A stretch of 64,000 bases of DNA from Peromyscus leucopus. Taxonomy: Eukaryota > Chordata > Mammalia > Rodentia > Cricetidae. The stretch spans positions 36,766,142-36,830,141 of the forward strand of contig NC_051072.1 of NCBI RefSeq assembly GCF_004664715.2. The letters are read 5' to 3'. Shown piece after piece: positions 22,076 through 33,740 of this stretch. Numbering within the stretch: position 1 is the first letter of the stretch; each line of letters starts with the position of its first letter. Position numbers and translations under genes: made by a program. The notes under the pieces were generated by a model, which searched no databases, was not told the origin of the DNA, and saw nothing but the letters and a program-made list of their open reading frames with translations.

Positions 22076-23157
22076 CCTCATGAACAAAAAAACAAACAAA
22101 CAAAACAAAAAATGGTTTAATGGAAAAAAAAATGGGACCAAATCCCTCCCGAGGAGAGGATTTGGGAGAGGTTTTTAAGGACTCCCAAAATCCACATGCT
22201 ATGACATCGAGCTAGTACACTTAGTGTCAGGGAGCAGACCCCACTCCTGCTATTTTATAGCCACAATAACTCAAAAAAAAAACCAACCTCAGAGGACAGC
22301 AGTCATTCACCAAGAAGGAGAACCACCCTTCTGCCAATTTCCCATTCCCTAAAATCCGAAAATGCTAATTGTGAAAAAATGTAAACACAAATTAGTCAAG
22401 GGAGAAGGACAGTGGCGAGAGGTTTCCCAGGGGCCAGAAGGCGCAGGACAGCATCTATGAATGGCTGAAGACTTCGTTTTAGAGCCTGGCTACTTTGTCC
22501 CTCACATACTTCACCAGCCTGGTTCCTCCTTTTTGTCTGCAGTTCCTGTCATCTCCTTTTGTTTCCCACGGGATCAGTCCTGTGCTCTGGCTGATCCCTA
22601 GGCCTCCTGGTCCGCCAAGAGTTGCAGTCTGCAGGTCTCTTTCTGAGCTCATCACTGCAGCCAAGCAGAACTACAGCTGAGACGTAATTCAACCGATGAG
22701 AATGGTGTTGAGAACTATCTACGCAAAAGCAAAATTCCACTTAATATTTGAATAGCAGCTTTCCATCTTCGGCAAGCAAAGACATTCTGACCTTGGAACA
22801 TCCTTTTCCTTTGCAAAACATCACTAGATTTCTCACCATGTCCAGTTAGCAACGTAGACAGAGGAGACACAGGCCTGAGCCCCGTTGACACTGCCTTGGG
22901 GAAGCTGCTGCAAAGTGTGGCGTTATTAGATGGAGTATTCTTGGAATGTGTATTCAGGAAATCTCACAGGAGGGGTGGCCCACAGTTCCTGCAAAGGAGA
23001 AAGAGGTGACATCATCAGGAGCCAGTAGCTAAAATGTGGGTGGAGTTAACTAAGGTGGCTTCCAGTCAGGAGAATGAGTGGGAAAGGAGGGCTCAAGATG
23101 AGACAGGTCATGGCTGGCTAAAAGCAAAGAAGACATGGGAGAACACGGTGCTCCTAC
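22076..23157. other. Unassigned, possibly L1 5' region or LTR
   Basis: A CAAA-rich run lies at 22,083-22,112. Bases 22,540-22,690 ('ctaggcctcctggtccgcc', 'gttgcagtctgcaggtctc') resemble 5' sequence of cricetid L1 on the complement, but I am not sure. 'gtgtcagggagcagacccc' at 22,224 could equally start an LTR. No gene is seen. Confidence 0.3.
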
Positions 23158-23185
23158 CAGACAGACAGACAGACAGACAGACAGA
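23158..23185. repeat. (CAGA)n microsatellite
   Basis: Seven CAGA units. Confidence 0.95.
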
Positions 23186-24190
23186 AGCTCCAGAGGGGCT
23201 TTCCCAAGAAGACCCCAGCACAGTGGGGGACACAAGAGGTCGGCACAAGACAGCCCAAGAGTTAACGTTGAGGACCAGTGGGAGATAAAGTGGCATTTGT
23301 AAATACAGCCTGCAAACACATTTCTAATTCAATTGCTTGTGAAAAAGTATCTGACTTTTCTCAGCGGCTCTGCCTATTTATGAACTGAAACGTCAAGATG
23401 TTTGGATGCAGAGGTAAAATTTGAAAACAAAGGTTAACACTTATCGATGATTCCATGGCTGCATGGCAGTGTACTGCACAAGGTAAACAAGCCCACACTC
23501 TCCCTAGAGGGAGACAGGGATGGGGTAGGGAGGGATCCCAGAAGGAGGGAAGGAGGGAAGGAGGGAAGGAGGGCCCGCCTTATGCACTACTACAGCCCTT
23601 CCTGCTCAGCCTGCTCTCTGGCTCTCATTAGAGAAATTCTATCTTTCATAGATCTGCTTTTTAAAGGAACATAAACAATACTTCTCAAGCCTCCAAGGGC
23701 TTGTGCACGACATTTTTTTTTTTTTTTTAAGCTGAAACACACTAAATATCTGAGAAAAACACAAGGAGAACCATGGTTGACCAAAAACCAAACTACCCCA
23801 ACCCAGTGCTAAGACGTTTCTAAATGCTCCTGGACTCCCTCCTCCTGGGTGGGAATGCCAGTAAAGTGTGGGTCTTGCTGCAGTGCACGCCGGAGGTTTA
23901 CTGGAGGTCTACACTGTCCAAAAGTGTGCTTGAGCTTTGGGTCCTTAATTACACCTGGGGTCATGGGTTCGAGGCGTGAGAGCAAGAACTGGCTCTTCAA
24001 TAAACAAAGTCTCTGTGACAACTCCCTAGTTAACAGTCACCAAGAAACTGCATTGGCACTGTGGGGGAACCTCGCCACCCCAAGGGCTGGTCCAGGAGCC
24101 ATTGGTTTTTCCGGTTTCTTTCTATGTGGGCTTCCAGGTCAGTGGACTTTCTCCAGGGATTTGGAAGCGGCTTAGAGGGTTTCAGGAAGC
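23186..24190. other. Single-copy DNA with small purine repeat and T-run
   Basis: Contains a GGAGGGAA-type repeat at 23,541-23,573 and a 16-base T-run at 23,713-23,728. No gene or SINE is recognisable; the 108-codon frame at 23,849 has no domain signature. Confidence 0.5.
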
Positions 24191-24385
24191 AAGTGTTGTA
24201 GTGGTAAAGAACTGAGAGGAAGGGTCAGAACACGCCCACTTCCTGACAGACTCCTCCCCGGCCCAGGAGACCTTCCATCTCCAGACAGTGGGAGGCAAGG
24301 AATCCAAGACAAAACGGAGAAGGCAGCAAGTTTGGAAGCTGTCTTACCTTTCCGGGCCTTCCTTCCTCACTTACAAAGTAAGTTC
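24191..24385 (+). mobile_element. Possible MIR SINE, sense
   Basis: 'agtgttgtagtggtaaaga' followed about 130 bases later by 'gaagctgtcttacctttcc' and 'ttcctcacttacaaagtaa' follows MIR head-to-core order. It is heavily diverged. Confidence 0.4.
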
Positions 24386-27042
24386 CTTCCAGCTCCACAG
24401 TGCTATTCTGTGAGCACAAGACACACCCCAAATCTCCTAACAATAGGAAGTCCCGCTCTTGTCAGGTCCAAGGCAAACTCCATGTCCCCACATTCTGGTG
24501 GTTAGACAGAAGCCGACATTCCTCAGGAACTTGTGAAGCCAGCTCCCACCTACCAAAGGAGCCATTTCCCTTACCACCGGCAGAAGGGACCAATGGCTGG
24601 CTATCTGTGGTGCCTGTTAGCATGCCAAAGCCCATGCTGGCCTCCAGGATCACAAGTACCTGTTACACATTTCAGAGTCTATGCTGGCATTCAAGATCTT
24701 CTCATCCCCTACCCCAACTGGTCCAGCTCATGGGTTTCCCTCCTCCCAGCTTCCCTTTCTCCTTATAAGCCTGTTTTTCGGCTTTGTTTGCTCTTTCGTC
24801 CTCTCTTTTGCCTGATCTTCCCCTCTCTACACCCCACCTCCTCCCCTCTCCTGCTTCTCTCAAGGTCAGGTCCAGTCTGCCGGCCATGTTCTGTCTGCTC
24901 CTTTCTCTCCCTGCTCTGGACTCTTCCAGATGCCCTCTGGCGGTTCTCTCCCTCATGTCTACAATGGAAGCCTTCCCTAAACCATACCATGGAGCTGTCA
25001 GTTTGCACAGCATCTGTCACGGGTGTGCTCACTGAGTCCGAGTGCAAGTGCTTAGGTAGAAACGTCTTCAGACAGCGGACCGAGAGGAGGCTCTGAAGGA
25101 TTTGCAGAGCAGTACTAGGTGGCGAAAGCTCAAGAATACCTACCCACTCATGAGATGCCCTTTGTAGGCTAAGACCCACCTGTGCATGGTCTGTGCCCAA
25201 TCAGCCACCCCATGAAGCAATCATCAAGGCACCCTGCATAGAACTCATGCTCCCTTAGCATCATGAAAGATGCCTCTGTTCCTCCCAGACATGCTATTTT
25301 CCCCAAAAGCCACGAATGTCTTCCACCTTCTCCTGAGGCCTCGATATTGTTCTAACAAGGCTACCCTTTCCTAAATCACTCCCTAGGTATCTCTGAAAGC
25401 CAGGAAGGCACTTAACACCCAGGGTCTGAAAGGGCAACTGTCACTCTGCTGTCGTGCTAAGACCTCAACCCCATTTAATTTAGATTAAAATGGGACAATC
25501 ATTTTCATCAATCACCAGGCTGAGTAAAACGGAGTCTACCTTCTCTCCCTAATTGCTCAGGAAACATTAGAGGTAATGGATTAAATCATAAACCCAGACA
25601 AACTCCCCTGTCTTACCCATCCTTTTCTTATTTAACCCTTGGAAACTTACTGTCTGTTCAAATAAGGCCCCAGGACCAGACGCACACTGTTTGAGGGCAG
25701 GTAAGCTACTTGCCTTTTCTCGGGGCTACATGTTCTCTGAATATGAATCCTAGTGAAAGATCTGAGTGAGCCACACAGACACAGATGTGCCTGCATCCAA
25801 AGGTTACGTGTGTGTGATGTTGGGAGTGGCTGGGAAATAATTCTCCTTTGATCATTTCTTAAAATAACTAGGGCTTGGCTATGTTTTCTGTTTGCCTATA
25901 GTAGCCAGCCATGAAGACTCACCACTCTAATGGCAGCTGGAGGATAGTAGTGGGTGGATGCTGGGATGCCTTTGTAGAAATTAATAAATGTCCCAGGTAC
26001 TTAGAATGCTTCCTCATTGTCCCCAGCACAGCCTACTTCCCCATTAACTCCTTCCCTGGAAATTCTGTTTCTTCTCACAACCCAGTTACATTCAGGACGG
26101 CCTTGAACATGCATTTTGAACAGGGGCCAATTCAAGAAAAACTAAGCTGCTCCGAGTCAACTATAAAAAGAACCTTTGAAATAAGCAGGAAATTTAGTGG
26201 CTACAACTCTGTTCAAACTCTTAAGGGTTTCCTTTGCAGCTAAAATGTTGCATGATCAATTTGAACCGCAGAATCTGATTACAGTGTCATAATTTTGAAT
26301 AACGTTGATCACGAGGGTATTTCTAGAAGCTGTTTATTTTGCCTTTCCTTAACTGACCCCCATAAAGCTACTTATCTTCTCTGGTTATGTCCCTCGATTT
26401 TGCTGCATTTAGCCATTAAATGCAAATGACTACACAGCAACCTCTTCACATCCAAAGAGTCCTTCTCCCAGCCACCCCCTCTGAAGTAATAATTTGAGTT
26501 AGGCGCTTTTCTTCTCAGCAGCCACAGCATGTATTTTAAAAGTTGTTCAGCAAACAGCCCTTCCCATTCAGGTGAATACTGCTATCGCTTTTCTGTTTCT
26601 CACGTGCATGGAGTGGTTTTCTCAAGTCCAACCCAACTAATGAACTGGTCGTCTTTCATTTGCTAAAGACAGACATGACAGAGTTCCGAAACGGCTGATC
26701 ATCTAATATCGTAGGTAAAAGTTGAGACCTGGAATGGTGGGCCCATTTTTTCTCTTTGTAAGGTGAGGACATGAAGGCAGGTGCTGGAGGAGTCGCACTG
26801 TGGCTCACGTGGCAGGGTTCTGTCAGGCTCACTGCTTCTTCCTGCGTTCAACAAGAATAGGATGAGGCCATTTGCCACCAACAGGGTTTCTAAGAGGGAA
26901 GGGGAGAGAACAGGTGCCTTGGAACCTCCCAGGGAAGAAGGAGGGGCAAGGGACACAGTTAAGACAAGCATGACCTTGAGTGGAATGGAAATACTTCACT
27001 TTCTGTTGTCTGAAAATCTCCAATATGGCCAGTTAAATAGAG
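24386..27042. other. Single-copy DNA, pyrimidine-rich at 24.77-24.94 kb
   Basis: No repeat family or exon recognised over 2.6 kb. The 187-codon frame at 24,533-25,096 is the longest in the window, but it is Ser/Pro/Leu-rich because it spans the CT-rich tract. It overlaps comparable frames on both strands and shows no domain, so I do not call it a gene. Confidence 0.5.
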
Positions 27043-27054
27043 CCCCCCCCCCCC
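27043..27054. repeat. C homopolymer (12)
   Basis: Run of 12 C. Length is liable to sequencing error. Confidence 0.9.
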
Positions 27055-28680
27055 ATTTGTCTTTGCTAATAATTCACTATTAAGTCTAACCATCTTGGTG
27101 TAAGCTCATAGTGAAATGGCAGAGACTTTATTCCCTGACTGAGCCCTGAGAACATGCACAGATGAGGGGCCCAGAAATGCAAAGAGCAGGAAGAGATCCA
27201 TCCTTTGAAGATCGAGAGCATAAGTGTCACTTGTGGTTCCATGAAAACCGACACAAACAAAAGGCCAAACACCCATAATTCCACCACCAATGCACAGTCA
27301 GTATGAACGACAGATGCTAAACAGCACAAGTCACAGGGACATTTAGGCCAGTTTCACCTATCCGGAAATTGCTGCAAAACCTCAGTTATTCAGACCTTAC
27401 TACGGAGAAACTGGAAGACACTCAAGCAGGGGTATCCTGTTCTTCCCAGGTGATCAGAGCACACATTGATAGAGAAGAAATGTTTCTATGCAGTCTTAAT
27501 AAAAAAAAAAAAAATACAAATGGCTGACAAGTCGGTAAAATGGAGTCCAGTATACCGTATATGGGATTCACCACTTTCCACACCGTGGGAACATAGCTGG
27601 GAGCTAGAACTGAGAGCTGAAGATCAGAACCAACCACAGTCAGGTGCAACGCTCAACAGGAGGCTCAGTTTCACAGTCCTGGCTGTTCAACTTTGGACTT
27701 AGTTTGAATCTTCTCACCGGTTCCCTGTCAAGAAACTGTCTCTGTGCCCTAACTCCATCTTTTCTGGGAGGCGGGAGAAGGTGAACATCTGTGTCCTAGA
27801 TGCTCCTACCAAGGAAGTGGGGTAGAACTACATATATTCAGAAATAAATATTGTCAGTATTCTACCCCATTCTTGACCTTTTACCCAAAGCAGCCACCCA
27901 GGCTTAACTCTGCCTCCAACCCCTGACATCTATCAAGACACGAAGGACATTAGTATGTATTGAAATATTTTCAGGAACTATGAGGTCTCAGATGCAGGAT
28001 ATGTGAATTTTACTTTACAGTGCACAGACACACAAATGAAGAATGAACTAAATCAAGAGATGGTTTGGGAAAATTGTTTATATTGTCTGAATCTAGACTT
28101 CCTACCCTGACAGGGCAAATTCCAAGAACTATAGGGTAAAGTATAACAACAATCCTTTGAAATGCATGGCACAGCTCTCAAGAAATAGAGGGGAACTCTT
28201 GATGTCTGGTAGCTGGAGGGAACTGAAAGCCAAGCTGGAGGCTCTCAGAGTTTTTGTGGTCCATTGCCTGTGGAGTGGGGGTGGGGTGAGGAGACAGAGA
28301 TGAGGACTTTTGGGTCAAAGTAATCTTAGAGCTTGAATGTGAATGTCTATGAGGAAACAGCAGGGTCAAGGGCTTCATAATGATGCAGGAAAACGGAACC
28401 CTAGGCCTTTCTGCTAGCCTGGCACTCTAAAGGCACTGAACTTGGTTGGAAACAGTAAAGAAAAAGCCCAGTCCAGGGCGCTTGTCTGTCTCTCAGAGTT
28501 CTCCATGGGGACAGAAAGTTCCCTAAAAGTTTATGTTTATAAGCTTCCATTCCACGAGTTTCAGGTTGACTACTTTTATGCATCTGTGCTCTTAGAAACC
28601 CGAACTGAAAATTCTATTAAAAGGTTTTTCTTGAAGACTATGATGTACCCAGGAGAAGTGAAAACCAAGTCTGTGTAAGG
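27055..28680. other. Single-copy DNA
   Basis: A 14-base A-run lies at 27,501-27,514. Nothing else is recognisable; open frames are under 90 codons. Confidence 0.5.
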
Positions 28681-29640
28681 CCTACAAATGAAGTCCTATT
28701 TAAGACAAACAATCTAAAATTATAAACATTCCTTAAAGAAATAAAATTACACATAAAAGCAAGATTAGAGCCTCATAAATTAAATTTCTGGTTACTAATC
28801 TGGCTACTGTTGATGATTTAATGGCCAAGGATATAAAGGATGAATTCAAACCACAGTTAAAGAAAATTTAAAGGGAACAGAATAGAAAGAAAAAACCAGA
28901 TTCACATCTTACTCTATATATGAAGTAAATCCAGAGACAGTAAGATCTAAGTGTGAAAAAAAAATTTAACTTTATAAAGAAAATATAGAAGGATATGGTT
29001 ATGATATAGATAGGGAATGTTTTCTTGTACTGGACACAAAAATCATAAAACATAAAGGAAAAGACTGATCAACAGGAGTTTTCTTAAAATTGTGTGAAAA
29101 ACAAAGATACCACAAAGAAAGATAAAAGGGAAGAAAACACATTTTAGGAGAAGATATTTGTACACTGTATAAAAGAAAATCTTGTAAACTCACAATAAAA
29201 AAATAGCAAGTAGTATTAATACCTTACAGAGGATGCAAGACTATTGCTTAATAAGCATATGAAGAGTGCTCCATTCCTGAGTCGTGAGAGGGTTGTAGCC
29301 AGGGACAAAGCTGGCACATCTGTGGGGAAGCAGACGCACTGATGCATTATGGGTTGGGAGCATATGTTAAAACCACCGTGTAGGGAAACATTAGACAACA
29401 TCAACAATGCCCAAGCTGTGCATGCCATCTCTCGTGTTCACAGGGAGACAAGATCGTGGACATGTATAATTACTGCCCTGTCTATGATGGTCAACCTGGG
29501 AAGGTACCTATGACAGTCAACCTGGAAAAGTGCCGAAGTCCACTAAGGAACAATAAATACATGTAACACAAGACAGTGGGTTGTGTGCAGGCATCAAACC
29601 ATACATGGAATGCCACACATTTACTTCAAAATCAGGGTTC
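28681..29640 (+). mobile_element. Old L1 (L1M-type) ORF2 3' part, sense
   Basis: A-rich sense strand. 'aaaatcataaaacataaagg', 'gataccacaaagaaagat', 'ggagaagatatttgtacac', 'aataagcatatgaagagtgc' and 'taaggaacaataaatacatg' occur in the order of the last third of mammalian L1 ORF2. Heavily mutated with no open frame; it predates the rodent SINEs around it. Confidence 0.7.
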
Positions 29641-30139
29641 TCTTAGAAAAGTAAAAGGAATGTGCTTATAGTTTGGGTGGCCTTTGAATTGCTGCATCTC
29701 TTACATAACTATTTGGGACAAGTTGGGCAATATATTGAAGTAGCACTTTATCCTTTCAATAGTGGGTGCAAGGGTATCTGGTAGGTTACTGTTTGTATGT
29801 TTGAACTATTTTATCATTGACAACAACTTAGGAAAAGGTTGCATCTAAGCAGTGATTGATCTAAGTAAAGCCTACACAAACACATCTCTGAGCCTACAAC
29901 ATCATTAGAGTAGGTTCATGAACTTAATAAGTATTTACTGATTTATTGTACAGTAAGTGCTGGGGCAGATTCACATAACTTTAGTTGAACCTTGCTGTAG
30001 GCCATATTATGCCTAACAATGGCTGAAGAGGTCCTTGGAGCGCCAGGCTTGTTGTGCAATATCTTGATTGTGTTCTGACAAAGCTTGCTTGGAGTCAGAG
30101 GGTGATGTTAGCACTACCTGACCTAAATTAACCATAGAG
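29641..30139. other. No recognisable feature
   Basis: AT-rich non-coding sequence between an old L1 and an LTR-like segment. Confidence 0.5.
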
Positions 30140-30325
30140 GTTTGGAAGATTGGAGATAGGGCGGAGACAGGAAGTAGTAAGATAGAGAAGAGAGAGGATC
30201 TCAGCCCTTTGGATGGAGGGTCATAGAGGTAGGAGGCAACTGGTGACTGCCACCTGCTTCTCTGATCTTTCAGATTCCTACACTGATATCCGACTCTCGA
30301 TTTTTTTATTGATAAAGATTAACAT
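30140..30325 (+). mobile_element. LTR-like segment shared with 58.88-59.16 kb
   Basis: 'cttctctgatctttcag' at about 30,257-30,273 is followed by a run of matching positions and 'tttattgataaagatt'. The same order occurs at 59,070-59,135. It could be the end of an LTR or composite repeat left of the ERV; family not identified. Confidence 0.45.
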
Positions 30326-30695
30326 GTCCTCTGGTGTCCAACTTTTGGAGCAGGAATTCACCAGACATCTGCTTGCCCGTGGCTTTGCATCCAGTGGCAC
30401 CCCAGAGCTACATTCATAGCTGCACCTGCAGGAGTCACTGCACCACCAGCTGGCTTTTCCTTTCTTCCCCAAGCCTTCTGAGCGAGTCTGGGATTTTCCT
30501 GTTGCAGCCTCTCTACAGCAGCCTCCACAAATCTTCACAGAGCAATTAAAGGACCTAATGTCTACTATAAAAACCATACTGCTCTGGATGATGTAACAGC
30601 TTTAGAATATAAAACAAAAATTTCAGGAGAAACCATATAGCAGATATTTTGGCAAACTTCTATAAATGATAAAACAACAACAACAACAACAACCA
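30326..30695. other. Unassigned; may include the ERV gag end
   Basis: A 68-codon frame (30,213-30,419) and its neighbours have no recognised domain. A (CAA)n run lies at 30,674-30,693. Confidence 0.35.
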
Positions 30696-30710
30696 AAGTT
30701 AAAAATATGA

Positions 30711-30827
30711 GCCTGGCAGCAGTGGTACACGCCTATAATACCAGCACTCAAGAAGCAGAGGCAGGAGGCTCCAAAGCTACACAGAGAAACCCTGTCTCAA
30801 ACAAAACAAAACAAAACAAAACAAAAC
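30711..30827 (+). mobile_element. Internally deleted B1 SINE with 15-bp target duplication
   Basis: B1 head 'gcctggcagcagtggtacac' joins directly to the tail segment 'ctacacagagaaaccctgtc', so the central B1 region is missing; an (AAAAC)n tail follows. The direct repeats 'aagttaaaaatatga' at 30,696-30,710 and 30,828-30,842 are identical. It interrupts the retroviral region upstream of the protease. Confidence 0.93.
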
Positions 30828-30849
30828 AAGTTAAAAATATGAATAAATG

Positions 30850-31095
30850 ACATTGTATTTGAGGGTTTGGTAGACAAAGGGGCAGATGTAACAATAATTG
30901 CACCAGAATCTTGGTATCCAGATTAGCCTCTTCAGGAGATCAATGTTCAGCTTTTAGGGATTGGGACTTTATCTCAGATAAAACAAAGAACAAGATGGGT
31001 CAAATGTATAGGACCAGAAGGACAGAGAGGAAAATTAAAGGCAAATGTGGCTAACATAGCAATGAATTTATGGGGACATGATTTGCTACATTAAC
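30850..31095 (+). pseudogene. ERV protease relic
   Basis: Translation from about 30,849 gives a stretch with the aspartic-protease active-site neighbourhood. The middle residue of the catalytic Asp-Thr-Gly triad is Lys here ('LVDKGADVTIIAPESWYP'), and a stop follows within 20 codons. Further downstream 'GPEGQRGKLKANVANIAMN' fits the C-terminal part. The enzyme normally cleaves the Gag-Pol polyprotein; this copy is dead. Confidence 0.7.
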
Positions 31096-31229
31096 ATTCC
31101 TCCAATCTCAGAAACAAACCATAAATTAACATATGTTTTTGAGTAAAAAATGCTAAAAAGTGTTGTAAAGAACAGTCACCAAACATTCAGGTTGTACATA
31201 AACAGAGCACAAAAGCTGCTAATCCTTTA

Positions 31230-32090
31230 AAGGTACCAACACCCCTACCTTTAAAATGGCTAACTGACAAACCTATCTGGGTGGGACAATGGCCTTTGAT
31301 ATCAGAAAAGTTACAAGCCTTAGAACAGCTGGTACAGGAGCAGCTAAATGCTCAATGTATTGAAAAATTGACCAGTCCTTAGAATTCTGTATTTGTCATT
31401 AAAAAGAAATCTGGTGCTGGAATGTGGTGGCACATGCCTTTAATCTCAGCACTCAGGAGGTAAAGTCAGGTGGATCTCTATGAGTTCGAGGCCAGCCTGG
31501 TCTACAGAATGAGATCCAGGATAGGCACCAAAATTACACAGAGAAACTCTGTCTCCAAACAAAAAAACAATCTGGAAAATGGAGGATGTTAACAGATTTG
31601 AGAGCCATAAATAAAGTAATTCAGTTGATGGGCTCTCTACAGCTTGGAATTCCCCTGCCTTCTCTAGTGCCTAAAGGATGGTCTATTATAGTGATTGGTT
31701 TAAAAGACTGTTTCTTTACTATACCTTTACAAGAACAGGATAAGAAAAAATTTGCCTTCATGGTGCCTACTTGTAAGAATTCTCAGCCCCTTAAAAGATA
31801 TCAGTGAAAATTCTCCTACAAGAGATGTTGAACAACCCCACCATGTACCAATATTTTATACAACAGCTGTTGGAAATAATTCATAAACAGTTTCCTTAAT
31901 CTATAATTTACCATTACATGGACGATATCTCACTAGCTGATTCAAATGTAGATACCTTAGAGAAAATGTTTGAAGAAGTAAAGAAAATTTTGTTGGAGAT
32001 TACAAATTGCTCCCGAAAAAAAATAAGGAGGAGATTCTTTTAATTGCCTAAGATATAAAATAGGTTTACAAAAAAATCCAACCCCCAAAG
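31230..32090 (+). pseudogene. ERV reverse transcriptase relic, interrupted by a B1
   Basis: The N-terminal fingers region reads through 'WPLISEKLQALEQLVQEQL' and meets a stop before a Lys-rich motif. A B1 (31,415-31,568) then separates it from '[12 protein letters not shown]'-type sequence (from 31,586, seen with one changed residue). '[20 protein letters not shown]' marks the palm with its first catalytic Asp. The Tyr-Met-Asp-Asp box is intact at 31,915-31,926 ('HYMDDISLADSNVDTLEKM'). Several frameshifts separate these blocks. The family copies viral RNA into DNA; this copy cannot be translated as a unit. Confidence 0.85.
31415..31568 (+). mobile_element. B1 SINE inserted in reverse transcriptase
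   Basis: Starts 'tgctggaatgtggtggcac', has 'gagttcgaggccagcctgg' and the cricetid-like 'ggataggcaccaaaattac', and ends in an A-rich tail. The flanks 'aatctgg' at 31,408-31,414 and 31,569-31,575 form a short target duplication; removing one restores continuity of the flanking retroviral segment. Confidence 0.9.
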
Positions 32091-32613
32091 GTACAAATCA
32101 GGAGAGATTAATTGCAGACTCTTAATGACTTTCAAAAGTTGCTGGGAGATATTAACTGGCTACAGCCCACAATTGGATTAACAACTCAAGAACTAAGTAA
32201 CTTATTTTAAACCTTACAAGTTGACAAGGACTTAAATAGTCCAAGAAAATTATCAGCTGAAGCTGAGAGAGAATTGGCTCTTGTAGAAAAGAAATCACAG
32301 GCTGCACATGTGGCTTGTTTAGATCCAGAGATTGATTTCATTTTGGTTATTTTACCTTCTACACATTCCACTACAGGAATTCTATTGTGGAGAGAAGATA
32401 ACATCTTATAATGGATATTTCTTTTACCACACAAGCAGAGTAAAAATGAAAGTTCTATGTAAAAAAGGTTTCTGAGCTGATTCTAAAAGGAAAATGGAGA
32501 CTTGTCAATTAGCAGCAATGGACCCAACAGAACTTGTAGTACCTTTTACTAATGCTGAAATTTCCTCTTTATGGGCAGAAAATGAACATTGGTAATGAGC
32601 TTGTAGTAATTTT

Positions 32614-32900
32614 TTGGGAGAGATTAGCAACAAATATCCCAAAAGCAAGAGAGTGCAGTTTATAAAGAGAATTAACTGGATCCTTCCTCACATTTTACAG
32701 GGAACACTAATTTCTGGAGCCCCTACATTCTATACTGATGCAAACAAATCAGGAAAGCCAGGTTATAAATCAGGAAATTTAAGTAAAGTGGCTCAACCCC
32801 TTATGATTCTGTTCAAAAGTCAGAATTATGCTATTCTCATTTCTCATGGTATTATTAGATTTTCCAGAACCTCTTAATAATATAGTTACTGACACTCAAT
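32614..32900 (+). pseudogene. ERV RNase H relic
   Basis: The 87-codon frame at 32,614-32,877 contains 'TFYTDANKSGKPGYKSG', with the first catalytic Asp of RNase H. The frame ends early and the rest of the domain is not continuous. It lies between reverse transcriptase and integrase, as expected. Confidence 0.7.
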
Positions 32901-33109
32901 ATGCAGAAAGTGTTGTTTTTGCATATTGAAACTGCTGAATTTATTACAAGAAATAATCAGAAATAGAATTTATCCCTTATAGATAACACATATCACATCC
33001 TATATGTGTCTACAAGGCCCTCTAGCACAAGGTAATGATGAAAATGATCAACTATTAGTAGAAAATGTGTTAGAAATCCGAGGATTTCATAAGAACATGC
33101 TTATAGGAA

Positions 33110-33740
33110 GGGTTTGAAAAAAGATTTTTCCATCACTTGGTAACTAGCCAAAGAAATGATAAGGAAATGTCCTACTTGTTTATTGTAAAACCAAACTCCA
33201 CTAACTGCAGGAAGTAACCCAAAGGGTACTCAAAGAAATGAAATTTGACAAATGGATGTGTTTCATTTTGCAGAGTTTAGAAAATTAAAACATGTACACC
33301 ATACCATAGATACATATTCAGAATATCAATGGACAATTGCTTTGAGTTCTGAAAAGGCTGATTCTGTAATTACATATTTGTTAGTTTTATGGCCATTGTG
33401 GGAATATCTGTACAATTAAGACTGACAGTGCTCCAGCATATGTCTCTAGTAAAGTGAAACAGGTTTTTTGGGGTTTTTTTTGTTTTTTGTTTTTGTTTTT
33501 GTTTTTTTTTTTATAACATGAACCACATTACAGGTACACCACACAATCCTACAGGAGAAGCAGTTATAGAAAGTTCTAGTCAAACTCTAAAAGATATGCT
33601 TAATAAACAGAAAGGGGTAATAAAGACCCCCAGAGATAGATTGCACAATGCCTTATTAACTTTAAATTTTCTGAATGCTAATGAGAAAGGAAGGATAGCT
33701 GTGGAGAGACATTGGATAATAGAAAAAAACTGCTGAACTA
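33110..33740 (+). pseudogene. ERV integrase relic
   Basis: Core segments are visible in different frames: 'DTYSEYQWTIALSSEKADS' with the first catalytic Asp (about 33,307-33,365), 'KTDSAPAYVSSKVKQ' with the second (about 33,417-33,461), and the segment from 33,518 with 'HITGTPHNPTGEAVIESS', which holds the Glu of the D,D-35-E triad. A T-rich tract at 33,463-33,512 separates the last two. Stops and frame changes make it non-functional. The family joins viral DNA to host DNA. Confidence 0.75.
33463..33512. repeat. T-rich low-complexity tract inside integrase
   Basis: Mostly T with short G runs ('tttttgtttttgttttttt'). It sits where the core domain should be continuous, so it is an insertion or slippage expansion. 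Confidence 0.8.

Noticed and set aside
22224..22700. Complete LTR beginning at 'gtgtcagggagcag'
   Set aside because: I could not find a matching end or a flanking duplication, and part of it may be L1 5' sequence; left as unassigned.
24533..25096. 187-codon open frame, the longest in the window
   Set aside because: Runs through a CT-rich tract, is Ser/Pro/Leu-biased, overlaps similar frames on both strands, and shows no domain or splice context.
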